From Rhizobiales bacterium Y(2018) (GTDB lineage Bacteria; Pseudomonadota; Alphaproteobacteria; Rhizobiales; Aestuariivirgaceae): 64,000 nt of DNA. Shown here one piece after another: positions 9,262 through 18,569 of this stretch. The notes below the pieces were generated by a model, which was given only the letters and a program-made list of their open reading frames with translations, had not been told where the DNA came from and made no database searches. Position numbers and translations under genes: made by a program. The DNA lies in NCBI GenBank assembly GCA_005502925.1, contig SCPD01000006.1, forward strand, positions 226,757 to 290,756, read 5' to 3'. Numbering within the stretch: the stretch's first letter is position 1; every line of letters begins with the position of its first letter.

Positions 9262-11025
9262 ATGACCCAGGACCGCCTTCGCAGGCTGGAGAAGCTGCGC
9301 CGCAAGGAGCGCCCCGACGTTCTCGTCGTGGGCGCCGGCATCAACGGCGTCAGCATCTTCCGTGAGCTGGCGCTGCAGGGCGTCGACGTCGTGCTGGTCG
9401 ATCGCGGCGACTTCATGAGCGGGGCGAGTGCGGCGCCCTCGCGCATGATCCATGGCGGCTTGCGCTATATGGAGAATGGCGAATTCGGGCTCGTCAAGGA
9501 ATCGCTCGCCGAGCGCAATGCGCTGCTCGCCAATGCGCCGCATTATGTGCGTCCGCTGCCGACGCTGATCCCGATCAGCGATCACTTCTCCGGCGTGGCA
9601 TCGGCGGTCCGGCGGTTTCTCGGCGGCAAAGCGCAGCCCGGCAAACGCGGCTCGCTGATCGTGCGGCTCGGTTTGACGCTCTATGATCTTTATGCCGGCG
9701 CGGGCCGGGTCCTGCCCCGACATCATTTCCTCAACCGTGACAGCTTGCGGGCGCGCTGGCCGGCGCTCCAATCCGACGTCATCTGCGGTGCCGTCTATCA
9801 CGACGCCCGCATCACCTATCCGGAACGGCTCGGCATCGAGCTTATCCTCGACACGGAAACGGCGGCCTCGCAGGCGCTCGCCGTCAACCATGTCGGCCTC
9901 GTCGCGCAGGAGAAAGGCCGCGTCGTTCTGAAAGACAATCTGACGGGTGCGGAATTCACTCTTACGCCGCGCATCGTCGTCAATGCCACCGGCGCCTGGA
10001 TCGACATGACCAATGGCGCGCTCGCATCGCGGCCACCGCGGCTGATCGGCGGCACCAAGGGCTCGCATCTCGTCATCGCCAATGACGCGCTCGAGGATGC
10101 GCTCGGCGATACCATGGTCTATTACGCCAATCATGACGGCCGGGTGTGCATCGTCTTCCGCCATCTTGGTCACGTGCTGGCGGGATCGACCGACATCCGC
10201 GTCGACACGCCCGACAATGTGCACTGCGACGAAGCGGAAAGCGCCTATATCCTCGCTGCGCTGCGCGAGATTTTCCCGGCAATTGCGATCAGCGAAGCCG
10301 ACATCATCTACCGTTTCGCAGGCGTGCGGCCCTTGCCGGCGAGCGCCACGGAAGTGAATGCCGAAATCTCACGCGACCATCGCTGCGAGTGGCTCGCCGA
10401 CAATGCCGGTGCTTCGATGCCGGTGCTCAATCTCATTGGCGGCAAATGGACGACCTTCCGGGCTTTCGGAGCGGAAGCCGCGGATGCCGTCCTGGCGCGA
10501 CTCGGCATGGTGCGCCGGCAGGGGACGGAGAAGCTCGCCATTGGCGGTGGCAGGAACTTTCCCGCCGATGAAGGCGCCTGGGTCGCGCGGGTCGCCGCGC
10601 TGAGCGGCCTGCCGCCGGAGACGGTGGCACGTCTGCTCGAGCGTTATGGTACCCGCGCCGAGGAGCTTTGCGTGGCGCCTGATGAGGCCTTGCGGTCGCT
10701 GCCGAACTATAGCCGGCGTGAGATCGAATGGCTGATCGAGAACGAGCAGGTGACGCGGCTCGCCGATCTGGTCCTGCGCCGCATGGCTGTCGCCATGACG
10801 GGAGAGCTCTCCATGGCGGGGCTGGAAGAGCTTGCCGCCATCGCCGCCGCGGCGCTGGGCTGGGACGGGCAACGGCGCGCCAGTGAGCTGGCTGGACTGC
10901 GCAGCCTGCTCGCGCGCGATCACGGACTTACCGCGGAGATGCTCCGCCGAAGCAATCTGGAAGAAGGATTATCCGATGTACGACAGCAAGAAACTGCGCA
11001 TGAACCGGCTGTTTCAAGCCGGTAA
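9262..11025 (+). CDS. FAD-dependent polyol-phosphate dehydrogenase, GlpD/EryB-like
   Basis: A 587-residue flavoprotein of the glycerol-3-phosphate dehydrogenase family. The FAD-binding motif VVGAGINGVSIFRELALQG is at about residues 21-39, followed by MIHGGLRYMENGEFGLVKE, VNATGAWID, FRHLGHVLAGSTDIRVDTP and the late LIGGKWTTFRAFG. The C-terminal helical domain extends to about residue 560. Family members oxidise a phosphorylated polyol at the inner face of the membrane and pass electrons to quinone. In the erythritol pathway the homologue EryB uses erythritol phosphate. With a kinase (11818) and aldolase (10976) alongside, its substrate is probably a phosphorylated polyol other than glycerol-3-phosphate. 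Its 3' end overlaps the aldolase gene by 50 bases. Confidence 0.88.
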   Translation: MTQDRLRRLEKLRRKERPDVLVVGAGINGVSIFRELALQGVDVVLVDRGDFMSGASAAPSRMIHGGLRYMENGEFGLVKESLAERNALLANAPHYVRPLPTLIPISDHFSGVASAVRRFLGGKAQPGKRGSLIVRLGLTLYDLYAGAGRVLPRHHFLNRDSLRARWPALQSDVICGAVYHDARITYPERLGIELILDTETAASQALAVNHVGLVAQEKGRVVLKDNLTGAEFTLTPRIVVNATGAWIDMTNGALASRPPRLIGGTKGSHLVIANDALEDALGDTMVYYANHDGRVCIVFRHLGHVLAGSTDIRVDTPDNVHCDEAESAYILAALREIFPAIAISEADIIYRFAGVRPLPASATEVNAEISRDHRCEWLADNAGASMPVLNLIGGKWTTFRAFGAEAADAVLARLGMVRRQGTEKLAIGGGRNFPADEGAWVARVAALSGLPPETVARLLERYGTRAEELCVAPDEALRSLPNYSRREIEWLIENEQVTRLADLVLRRMAVAMTGELSMAGLEELAAIAAAALGWDGQRRASELAGLRSLLARDHGLTAEMLRRSNLEEGLSDVRQQETAHEPAVSSR

Positions 11026-11821
11026 ATGCCTCGATGTGGCGATCGACCATGGCGTGTGCAACGAGCCCTCGTTCCTCGACGGGCTCGAGGATATGGGGCG
11101 CGTGGTCAAGATGCTGGCGGCGGCGGGGCCTGATGCGATCCAGATGAATACCGGCCAGGCCGATCTCCTGCAGCAGATTCCGGGCAAGGCCAAGCCGGCG
11201 CTGGTGCTGCGCATCGACATGGGCAATCCCTATAACCGGCAGCGCCATCGCGAGATGTGGGCTCTCCTGCAGAATGCGCAGGATCCGGTGCTGCCGGCGG
11301 TGAAGCTCGACGCCGCCTGCGTCGTCGTCAATCTGTTCATGCTGCCGGACGAGCCGGGCCTGTTCCGCCAATGCGTCGAGAACATCGCCAGGGTGCGGCT
11401 CGATTGCGAGAAATACGCGATGCCTTTGATGATCGAGCCTCTGGTCATGCAGCCCAACAGCGAGCGCGGCGGTTATCTGGTCGATGGCGATGCCGAGAAG
11501 ATCGTGACCCTGGTACGGCTTGCCCGCGAGATGGGGGCTGATATCATCAAGGCCGATCCGACCAGCGATCCGCGCGACTTCCACCGGGTCATCCAGGCGG
11601 CCCGCTGTCCGGTGCTGGTGCGGGGCGGCGGCAAGGCCGATCTGCGTCAGGTCTTCGCCAATTCCTACGAGCTCATGAAGCAAGGGGCGCATGGCATGGT
11701 CTATGGCCGGAATATCTACCAGCATGACGCGCCGGGTCGCGTGGTGAAGGCGCTGATGGCCATGATCCATGACGGCGCCAGCGACGCTGAAGCCTGGCGC
11801 CTCTATGAGGCGGCGGCATGA
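10976..11821 (+). CDS. Class I aldolase, DeoC/LacD/DhnA family
   Basis: A 281-residue TIM-barrel aldolase. It begins MYDSKKLRMNRLFQAGKC, and the motif VAIDHGVCNEP marks the first strand of the DhnA/LsrF group. The probable Schiff-base Lys is in GADIIKADPTSD, and the phosphate-binding end of the barrel is PVLVRGGGKADL and GMVYGRNIYQH. The start is set by AAGAAGGA 7 bases before the ATG; it lies within the 3' end of the preceding gene in another frame. It probably cleaves the ketose phosphate made by the GlpD-like enzyme into two small carbonyl compounds. The start of the kinase overlaps its stop (ATGA). Confidence 0.85.
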   Translation: MYDSKKLRMNRLFQAGKCLDVAIDHGVCNEPSFLDGLEDMGRVVKMLAAAGPDAIQMNTGQADLLQQIPGKAKPALVLRIDMGNPYNRQRHREMWALLQNAQDPVLPAVKLDAACVVVNLFMLPDEPGLFRQCVENIARVRLDCEKYAMPLMIEPLVMQPNSERGGYLVDGDAEKIVTLVRLAREMGADIIKADPTSDPRDFHRVIQAARCPVLVRGGGKADLRQVFANSYELMKQGAHGMVYGRNIYQHDAPGRVVKALMAMIHDGASDAEAWRLYEAAA

Positions 11822-13317
11822 GCGAGCTGCTGCTCGGCATCGATGCCGGCAATACGGTCGTCAAGGCAGTCCTGTTCGACCGGCGCGGCCGGGTGCAGGC
11901 CAAGGCGGCGCGCGACGGCCGGTCGCGCGAGCCCGAGCCCGGCCATGTCGAGCGCGATATCGCCGAGCTGTGGCGTAATGCGGCCGATGTCGTCAAAGAG
12001 TGTCTAGCGCAAGCGGATGCGAAGGGCACCGATATCGCCGCGGTCGGTCTGTCCGGTCATGGCAATGGCCTCTATCTGCTCGACCGGGACAACCGGCCGC
12101 TGCTCGGCATCCAGTCGCTCGATAATCGCGCTGCCGGTCTCGTCGAGGAACTCGGCCGGCAAGGTGTGGCGCAAAAGGCCTATCCGCTTTGCCTGCAGAA
12201 GCCATGGCCGGCGCAGACCGCGACCTTGCTCGCCTGGGTGAAGCGCCATCGCCCGGAGATCTATCGCTCGATCGGTACGGCCTTTCTCTGCAAGGATGCT
12301 CTCGCTTTCATGCTGACGGGAGAGCGAAGCACTGATTTTTCCGACATGAGCGGCAGCGGCCTGATGCATATTGCGGCCCGGTCCTATGACGGTGAGCTGC
12401 GCGCGGCCTATGGTCTCGAGGACGCCATGGCATTCCTGCCACGGCTCGTGCAATCGGACAGGATCGCCGGGCACATCAGCGCCGAGGCCGCAGGGCTCAC
12501 GCGGCTTGCGGCGGGTACGCCGGTTGCCGCCGGCTTCTTCGACATCATCGCCAGCGCGCTTGGCGCCGGCGCGTCCATGCCCGGGCAGGCGGCCATCGTC
12601 GCCGGCAGCTGGGGCATCAATCAGATCATTCTCGACCGGCCTCTGGTCGATGAGCGCATCTTCCATGCCGCGACCTGGCGGCCCGACCGTTTTGTGGCGG
12701 TCGAATCGAGCGCCACCTCGGCGGTCAATCTCGAATGGTTCGCGCGCGAGATCATGGGTGGCCATGACGCGGAAGTCTTCGCGCGCTGTAATGAGCTGGT
12801 GTCGCAGGTTACGGCGGACCCCGATCTGCCGCTGTTCCATCCTTTCCTCTATGGCTCGGCGACAGCGCCTGATGCGAAAGGTGCCTTTCTGGGCTTGAGC
12901 GGCTGGCACGGCAAGGCGCATCTGCTTTATGCGCTTTATGAAGGTGTCGTCTTCGAGCATCGCCGGCATATCGACTGCTTGCGCGCGGCGGGAGCGCGCT
13001 TCGAAGAGGCGGCCTTGTCGGGTGGCGGTGCGCGCAGTGCCGTCTGGTGCCAGATGTTCGCCGACGGAATCGGCGTGCCGGTCACCGTGGCCGAATGCGA
13101 GGAGACGGGCGCGCTCGGCGCCGCCATCGCGGCCGGCGTCGCGGGCGGATTGTTCGACAATCTCGAAGCAGCCGTCGCCGCCATGGTCCGCCCGAAGACG
13201 CGTTATGTGCCGCGCCCGGAGACTGGCGGCCTCGGCAAAGCGCGTTATAGTCTCTATCTTGATCTGGCCGAGATGCTGCCGCGGCGCTGGAAGGCCTATC
13301 GATCGGAGATTCTGTGA
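11818..13317 (+). CDS. FGGY-family carbohydrate kinase (polyol kinase, EryA/LyxK-like)
   Basis: A 499-residue kinase. The N-terminal half has the phosphate-binding motif GIDAGNTVVKAVLFD, VGLSGHGNGLYLLD and DFSDMSGSGLMHIAA. The C-terminal half has AAIVAGSWGINQIILD and LSGGGARSAVWCQMFADGIG with ECEETGALGAAIAAG, the adenosine-binding part. It phosphorylates a sugar or sugar alcohol on entry. Length and motifs match the FGGY family (glycerol, xylulose, erythritol, ribitol kinases) and not a specific member. Four-base overlaps on both sides show tight coupling to the aldolase and the GMC oxidoreductase. Confidence 0.9.
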   Translation: MSELLLGIDAGNTVVKAVLFDRRGRVQAKAARDGRSREPEPGHVERDIAELWRNAADVVKECLAQADAKGTDIAAVGLSGHGNGLYLLDRDNRPLLGIQSLDNRAAGLVEELGRQGVAQKAYPLCLQKPWPAQTATLLAWVKRHRPEIYRSIGTAFLCKDALAFMLTGERSTDFSDMSGSGLMHIAARSYDGELRAAYGLEDAMAFLPRLVQSDRIAGHISAEAAGLTRLAAGTPVAAGFFDIIASALGAGASMPGQAAIVAGSWGINQIILDRPLVDERIFHAATWRPDRFVAVESSATSAVNLEWFAREIMGGHDAEVFARCNELVSQVTADPDLPLFHPFLYGSATAPDAKGAFLGLSGWHGKAHLLYALYEGVVFEHRRHIDCLRAAGARFEEAALSGGGARSAVWCQMFADGIGVPVTVAECEETGALGAAIAAGVAGGLFDNLEAAVAAMVRPKTRYVPRPETGGLGKARYSLYLDLAEMLPRRWKAYRSEIL

Positions 13318-14918
13318 CGCAACGGCGCCATCTCGGGACCTGGGATTATGTGATCATCGGCGCCGGTTCGGCGGGTTGCGTGCTCGCCAACCGTTTGAGC
13401 GCGCGCTCGGGCAACCGCGTGCTGCTGCTCGAAGCCGGCGGCTCCGACAACTATCACTGGATCCACATTCCCATCGGCTATCTCTATTGCATGGGCAATC
13501 CGCGCACCGACTGGGGCTACAAGACGGTGGCCGAAGCCGGTCTCAATGGGCGTTCGCTGGCCTATCCGCGCGGCAAGGTGATGGGCGGCTGCTCGTCCAT
13601 CAATGGCATGATCTATATGCGCGGGCAGGCGGCCGATTACGATCACTGGCAGCAGCTCGGCAATCCCGGCTGGAGCTGGGAGCATGTGCTGCCGCTGTTC
13701 CGCAAGTCGGAGCATCACCACGCGCTGGCTGGACCTTTTCATGGTCAGGATGGAGAATTGCGGGTCGAGCGGCAGCGGCTGTCCTGGCCGATCCTCGATG
13801 CGGTGCGGGAAGCCGCGGAAGAACTCGGCGTGCCGAAGATCGACGACTTCAACGGCGGCGATAATTTCGGCTCGTCCTATTTCGAGGTGAATCAGAAAGC
13901 CGGCTTCCGCTTCAATGCGGTGCGCGCTTTTCTTTCGCCGGTGCGGCAGCGGCCCAACCTTACCATTCTGAGCTATGCACAGGCCGAACGTATCCTGTTC
14001 GACGGCAAGCGTGCCAGCGGGCTCGAGCTGAAGCTCAAAGGCGAAACTGTCCGCCTCGGCATCGGCAAGGAGCTTATTCTGTCAGCCGGCGCCATCGGCT
14101 CGCCGCAGCTTCTGCAATTGTCAGGGATAGGACCGTCGGCGCTGCTCAGCCGGTATGGCATTCCGGTGCTGCATGAGCTTTCAGGCGTCGGTGAAAATCT
14201 GCAAGACCATCTGCAGATCCGCACGGCCTTCAAGATCTCGGGCGCCGCCACCTTGAACGAAAGACAGGCGCGGCTCAGGGGCAAGCTCGGCATCGCGCTC
14301 GAATATGCTTTCCGGCGCTCGGGGCCGATGGCGATGGCGCCCAGCCAGCTCGGCATCTTCATGCACTCGGATCCACGCTTCGCCACGCCCAATATCGAGT
14401 TCCATGTCCAGCCGCTGTCGCTCGAGCGTTTCGGCGAGCCCTTGCATGCGTTCCCGGCGATCACCGTCTCGGTGTGCAATCTGCGCCCGGAATCGCGGGG
14501 ATCGGTGCGCATCACATCGGCCGATCCTGCCGCCCATCCCGAAATCGCACCTCATTATCTCTCGACCGAAGGCGATCGCGATGTCGCCGCGCAATCGATC
14601 ACCATCGCGCGGCGTCTGATGCAGACGAAGCGGCTCGCCCGCTATCAGCCGGTCGAATTCAAGCCGGGCGTGGAAATCCAGGCGCCGGAGGAATTGGCGC
14701 GCGCGGCGGGCGACATCGCGACGACCATCTTCCATCCCGTCGGCACGGCGAAAATGGGAACCGATAGGCAGAGCGTCGTCGATCCGACGCTGCGTGTTCA
14801 CGGCATCGAGGCCTTGCGCGTTGCCGACGCCTCGATCATGCCGACCATCGTCTCCGGCAATACCCATGCGCCGGCGGTGATGATCGCCGAGAAAGCGGCT
14901 CAACTCATCGGTGTCTGA
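13314..14918 (+). CDS. GMC-family FAD-dependent oxidoreductase (choline dehydrogenase-like)
   Basis: A 534-residue flavoenzyme. The FAD motif YVIIGAGSAGCVLANRLS is near the N-terminus, followed by GMC signature 1 (PRGKVMGGCSSINGMIYMRG), signature 2 (GAIGSPQLLQLSGIGP) and the C-terminal active-site segments FHPVGTAKMG and GNTHAPAVMIAEKA with the catalytic His. There is no signal peptide, so it should act in the cytoplasm or at the inner membrane face. It starts with GTG overlapping the kinase stop. Substrates of this group are primary or secondary alcohols; a free polyol or a related alcohol fits the operon. It could offer a second, non-phosphorylating entry to the pathway. Confidence 0.9.
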   Translation: MTQRRHLGTWDYVIIGAGSAGCVLANRLSARSGNRVLLLEAGGSDNYHWIHIPIGYLYCMGNPRTDWGYKTVAEAGLNGRSLAYPRGKVMGGCSSINGMIYMRGQAADYDHWQQLGNPGWSWEHVLPLFRKSEHHHALAGPFHGQDGELRVERQRLSWPILDAVREAAEELGVPKIDDFNGGDNFGSSYFEVNQKAGFRFNAVRAFLSPVRQRPNLTILSYAQAERILFDGKRASGLELKLKGETVRLGIGKELILSAGAIGSPQLLQLSGIGPSALLSRYGIPVLHELSGVGENLQDHLQIRTAFKISGAATLNERQARLRGKLGIALEYAFRRSGPMAMAPSQLGIFMHSDPRFATPNIEFHVQPLSLERFGEPLHAFPAITVSVCNLRPESRGSVRITSADPAAHPEIAPHYLSTEGDRDVAAQSITIARRLMQTKRLARYQPVEFKPGVEIQAPEELARAAGDIATTIFHPVGTAKMGTDRQSVVDPTLRVHGIEALRVADASIMPTIVSGNTHAPAVMIAEKAAQLIGV

Positions 14919-14927
14919 AAGAGCGCG

Positions 14928-15275
14928 TTACTCTTTGACGACGTGCCAGACGCCGCCTTTGCCGTCGCCCATGGCGTCGCCGGCCTTCTTGTCGTCTATG
15001 TAATAATAAACCGGATGGCCGTCATAGGTCCATTGCATGGCGCCGTCCTTGCGCTTCGATTTGGCCCAGTCTTTGCCCATCTTGTCGCCCTTGTGGACGA
15101 GATAAGGCGGCCAGTTCTTGGCGCAGTCGTCATAACAGGCGGACATCTTTCCCTTGTCCTTGTCGAACGTGTAGAGCGTCATGCCCTTGGAATCGGTCAG
15201 CATACCGGCGGCGTAAGCCCCCGTCGCCGACAGCAGTGCGGCAAGAGTCACTGTAGAAATAGCCAGCTTGCTCAT
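14928..15275 (-). CDS. Secreted YxFxxD-repeat protein (COG4315)
   Basis: A 115-residue exported protein with a signal peptide (MSKLAISTVTLAALLSATGA, cleavage near YAA) and two copies of the family motif: LYTFDKDKGKMSACYDDCAK and, further on, VYYYIDDKKAGDAMGDG. The two Cys in the first copy are usual for the family. These are periplasmic or surface proteins of unknown biochemical role. The gene is transcribed toward the polyol operon and is divergent from the amidohydrolase; the 144 bases between them carry both promoters. Confidence 0.88.
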   Translation of the reverse strand: MSKLAISTVTLAALLSATGAYAAGMLTDSKGMTLYTFDKDKGKMSACYDDCAKNWPPYLVHKGDKMGKDWAKSKRKDGAMQWTYDGHPVYYYIDDKKAGDAMGDGKGGVWHVVKE

Positions 15276-15419
15276 GGAAGTTCTCCATAGACGTCACGCA
15301 AATGCCGTTCCTGAATTCCTTTACGCCACCCGCGCGCAGCTATTCCCCGCCTCCACATTGCCAAACCGTAATCGATCGGCTTAAGTCGCTCCCTTCTTCC
15401 TTCCAGGCAGCGAGACCCT

Positions 15420-16583
15420 ATGCCCCTTCTCAACAACGTTTCCGAAACCCATCCCGAAATCACCGGCTGGCGGCGCCAGCTGCACAGCCGGCCGGAGCTC
15501 ATGTTCGACGTCCATGAGACGGCGAAATTCGTCGCCGCGAAATTGCGTGACTTCGGCTGTGACGAGGTGGTGACCGGCATCGGCCGCACCGGCGTCGTCG
15601 GACTCATTCGCGGCCGGCATGGCGAGGGACCGGTGATCGGCCTCAGATCCGACATGGATGCATTGCCAATCACCGAAGCGACCGGTCTCGACTATGCCTC
15701 GCAGGTCATCGGCGTGATGCATGCCTGCGGCCATGACGGCCATACCGCCATGCTGCTGGGTGCTGCCCGTCATCTCTGCGAGACGCGCAATTTCAAAGGT
15801 GCCGTGGCGGTCATCTTCCAGCCGGCCGAGGAGGGTGGCGGCGGCGGGCGCGAAATGGTGGAGGACGGCATGATGGAGCGCTTCGCCATCACCCAGGTCT
15901 TCGGCCTTCATAACGAGCCAGGCGTCGCGGTCGGCCGCTTCTCGATCCGCGCCGGCGCCTTCATGGCCGCCTTCGACGAGATCGCCATCACCGTCACCGG
16001 ACGCGGTGGCCATGCCGCCATGCCGCATCAGACGATCGATCCGATCTTCATCGGCGCGCAGATCATCACGGCGCTGCAGGGCATCGTGGCGCGCAACACC
16101 GATCCGCTCGATTCACTCGTCGTCTCGATCACCAAATTTCATGCCGGCGATGCGATGAATGTGATCCCGTCCTCGGCCGAGCTCGCCGGCACGGTGCGCA
16201 CTTTGTCGAAGGAGGTGCGCGAGGCGGCCGAGACGCGCATCCGAGAGACGGTGGAAGGTGTGGCGAAAGCTTTGGGCGGCGAGGCGACACTCTCCTATGT
16301 CCGCAAATATCCGGTGACCGTCAATCACTCCGCCGAAACCCAGCTTGCCATCGCCGCGGCACGCGATGTCATGGGGCATGAGGCGATCGAGACGGAAGCG
16401 AAACCGATCATGGGGGCCGAAGATTTCGCCTTCATGCTGGAAGCGCGGCCGGGCGCCATGATCTTCCTCGGCAATGGCAACTCTGCCTGGTGCCACAATC
16501 CGGCTTACGATTTCAATGACGAGGCCATTCCGGTCGGCGTCAGCTACTGGGTCAGGCTCACCGAAATGGTGCTCAAGGCGTGA
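15420..16583 (+). CDS. M20D-family amidohydrolase (hippurate hydrolase-like)
   Basis: A 387-residue metal-dependent amidohydrolase. The metal-binding set is complete: Cys and His in MHACGHDGHTAML, the Glu pair in QPAEEGGGGG, the His in LHNEPG and the late His in CHNPAYDFND. The dimerisation lid domain (ITVTGRGGHAAMPHQ) lies in the middle. It cleaves an N-acyl group or amide from an amino acid or related compound in the cytoplasm. It is the only (+) gene of the cluster and its 3' end overlaps the permease at 16573 by 11 bases. Its neighbours import a cationic or amino compound and decarboxylate an amino acid, so an N-acylated amine or amino acid is a likely substrate. Confidence 0.92.
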   Translation: MPLLNNVSETHPEITGWRRQLHSRPELMFDVHETAKFVAAKLRDFGCDEVVTGIGRTGVVGLIRGRHGEGPVIGLRSDMDALPITEATGLDYASQVIGVMHACGHDGHTAMLLGAARHLCETRNFKGAVAVIFQPAEEGGGGGREMVEDGMMERFAITQVFGLHNEPGVAVGRFSIRAGAFMAAFDEIAITVTGRGGHAAMPHQTIDPIFIGAQIITALQGIVARNTDPLDSLVVSITKFHAGDAMNVIPSSAELAGTVRTLSKEVREAAETRIRETVEGVAKALGGEATLSYVRKYPVTVNHSAETQLAIAAARDVMGHEAIETEAKPIMGAEDFAFMLEARPGAMIFLGNGNSAWCHNPAYDFNDEAIPVGVSYWVRLTEMVLKA

Positions 16584-17349
16584 GCTTGCGCAGCCTTTCG
16601 ACCAGGACGAGCAGAAGAATGGAAATGACCATCAGCACGGTTGCCGCGGCGGTGACTGTGGGTGTGATGCTCTCGCGGGTGCCGGAGAAGATTTCGACCG
16701 GCAAGGTGTGAAGCTGCGGCGTGGCCTGGAACAGCGCCACGATGACCTCGTCGAAGGAGACCGCAAAAGCGAAAATCGCGCCCGTCAGAATGCCCGGCAT
16801 GACGACGGGAATGGTCACGGTGCGAAACGCCGCGAAGGGCGAGGCGCCGAGGCTTTCGGCGGCGCGCACGAGATTGCGGTTGAAGCCGCGCAAGGTGGCC
16901 GTGACCGCAATGGTGACGAAGGGAAGACCCAGAGCCGCGTGCGCCAGGATCAGGCCGAGCCGCGTGCTGGCGAGGCCGAACTGGCTGTAGGTGATGAAGG
17001 ACGCGACGGCGACGACCACGATGGGGACCCCCATCGGCAGGACCAGCCAGGCGGTGGCGACGTTCGCCCAACGTGATTTCGCTTCGGAGAGCCCCCACGC
17101 CGCCAGGAGGCCCACAGATGTCGCGACAAGACTCGCGCCAAGCCCGACGATCAAGCTGTTGAACGCCGCGTCACGCCATTTGGGGGCGCTCATGAGGTCT
17201 GTGTACCAGCGCAACGATACGCCGCTCGGCGGAAATACGAAGAAGCGCGAGGGGCTGAAGGACAAAGAGATCACGATGACCAGCGGCAGCACGAGAAAAG
17301 CGAGGACGAGGCCGACATAGACGGGAAGGACCATTCCGCTCTTCTTCAT
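16573..17349 (-). CDS. Spermidine/putrescine-type ABC transporter permease (PotC-like)
   Basis: A 258-residue permease with about six membrane segments, beginning MKKSGMVLPVYVGLVLAFLV, with the EAA loop AAESLGASPFAAFRTVTIPV and the family-typical VSFDEVIVALFQ. It pairs with the larger permease upstream. The start at 17349 overlaps the end of that gene; an earlier in-frame ATG at 17412 would add an Arg/His-rich leader inside the neighbour and is rejected. The gene ends within the 3' end of the convergent amidohydrolase. Confidence 0.92.
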   Translation of the reverse strand: MKKSGMVLPVYVGLVLAFLVLPLVIVISLSFSPSRFFVFPPSGVSLRWYTDLMSAPKWRDAAFNSLIVGLGASLVATSVGLLAAWGLSEAKSRWANVATAWLVLPMGVPIVVVAVASFITYSQFGLASTRLGLILAHAALGLPFVTIAVTATLRGFNRNLVRAAESLGASPFAAFRTVTIPVVMPGILTGAIFAFAVSFDEVIVALFQATPQLHTLPVEIFSGTRESITPTVTAAATVLMVISILLLVLVERLRKLTP

Positions 17350-18569
17350 GATCTTTGCCCCGTGAGGCCGCGAATGGTGACGAACAGGATTGCGGCGATG
17401 ACCAGCAGCCACACCGACAATGCCGCCGCCATGTTCCAGTTCACCAAGTCATTGGTAAAATAGGCAATGAAGTAGCTGATCAACTGATCATTGGGAGATC
17501 CGAGCAAGGCGGGTGTCAGATAAAAGCCGAGCGACAGGATGGTCACGATCAAAAAGCCGGCGCCGATGCCCGGCACGGATTGCGGCAGATAGACGGTGAA
17601 GAAGGCCTGCAAAGGAGAAGCGCCAAGTGAAATGGCGGCGCGCGTATAGGAAGATGGAATGCCTCGCATCACGGCATAGATGGGCAGGATCATGAAGGGC
17701 AGCATGACATGGACCATGCCGATGATCACCGCCGTTCGGCTGTAGAGCAGGCTCGTCGCGCCGAACCCCGATATTGCAAGGATGCCGGAGGCGAGGCCGC
17801 CCTTCTGGAAAATGACGATCCAGGCCAAAGTGCGCACGAGAAGCGACGTCCAGAACGGCAGCAGCACCGCATACATGCCCCACAGAGCGAAGCGGGACTG
17901 CGAGTTGGCGAGGAAATAGGCCACCGGGTAACCCAGCACCGCGCAAGCGCCGGCGATCAGCAGACTCATCCATATGGTGCGCAGGAAGACATCGCGATAG
18001 AGGGCGCGATCAGCTTCGGTCGAGCGGATCGCGCCGTCGCTGATCTCCAGGTCGAGTGCATTCAACAGGAAGAAGCTGGTCATGGCTCCCGATTCACGAT
18101 GCAGGACCTGCCAGATATCTTTTTGGTTCCACAGCGGATCGGCGGTGGTGATCAGCGCGCGTGGCGAGGCGCCGGGTGCGGCGGCGCTCACGGCTTCGGA
18201 AGCTTTCAGAATCGCGCTGCGGTAGCCGGTCTGGTGATAGTTGAGGCGGCGCGCCAGCTGGAAGAGAGGCGGCTCGCCCGCGATCGCGCGAAGGTCCCGG
18301 GCCAATGCGTCATAATGACGGTCTTCCGGCATGGACGCGGCTGTCCAATCGGCGAGCTGCGTCAGAGTAGCGGGCAGATTGTCGCGTATCTCGCTGTTGT
18401 CGACGGCTCGATAGAGGAACAGGGCGATCGGAAGCGCGATGGTGATCAGGACGAAAAGAACCGCCGGCGCGATCCGCAGCGGGATGCGCGCGCGCCGACG
18501 AAGCTCGGCCTTGTCGAGGCCGCGGCGGGCAGAATGGCGCGGCAGCGCCGCGCCATTTGCGGCTGTCAT
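17346..18569 (-). CDS. Spermidine/putrescine-type ABC transporter permease (PotB-like) with long periplasmic insert
   Basis: A 407-residue permease. After the first membrane segment (PAVLFVLITIALPIALFLYR) there is about 130 residues of soluble sequence, from VDNSEIRDNL to TEADRALYRDV, before the second segment (FLRTIWMSLLIAGACAVLGY). The remaining core is a normal PotB permease with EAA loop AAISLGASPLQAFFTVYLPQ. Ordinary PotB is about 285 residues, so the insert explains the extra length. The start at 18569 overlaps the binding-protein stop as ATGA; an ATG 12 bases earlier is possible. Confidence 0.9.
   Translation of the reverse strand: MTAANGAALPRHSARRGLDKAELRRRARIPLRIAPAVLFVLITIALPIALFLYRAVDNSEIRDNLPATLTQLADWTAASMPEDRHYDALARDLRAIAGEPPLFQLARRLNYHQTGYRSAILKASEAVSAAAPGASPRALITTADPLWNQKDIWQVLHRESGAMTSFFLLNALDLEISDGAIRSTEADRALYRDVFLRTIWMSLLIAGACAVLGYPVAYFLANSQSRFALWGMYAVLLPFWTSLLVRTLAWIVIFQKGGLASGILAISGFGATSLLYSRTAVIIGMVHVMLPFMILPIYAVMRGIPSSYTRAAISLGASPLQAFFTVYLPQSVPGIGAGFLIVTILSLGFYLTPALLGSPNDQLISYFIAYFTNDLVNWNMAAALSVWLLVIAAILFVTIRGLTGQRS

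Noticed and set aside
14917..14936. AAAGAG/CTCTTT hairpin between the GMC and YxFxxD genes
   Set aside because: The stem is only six A/T-rich bases and lies partly in coding sequence; too weak to call as a terminator.
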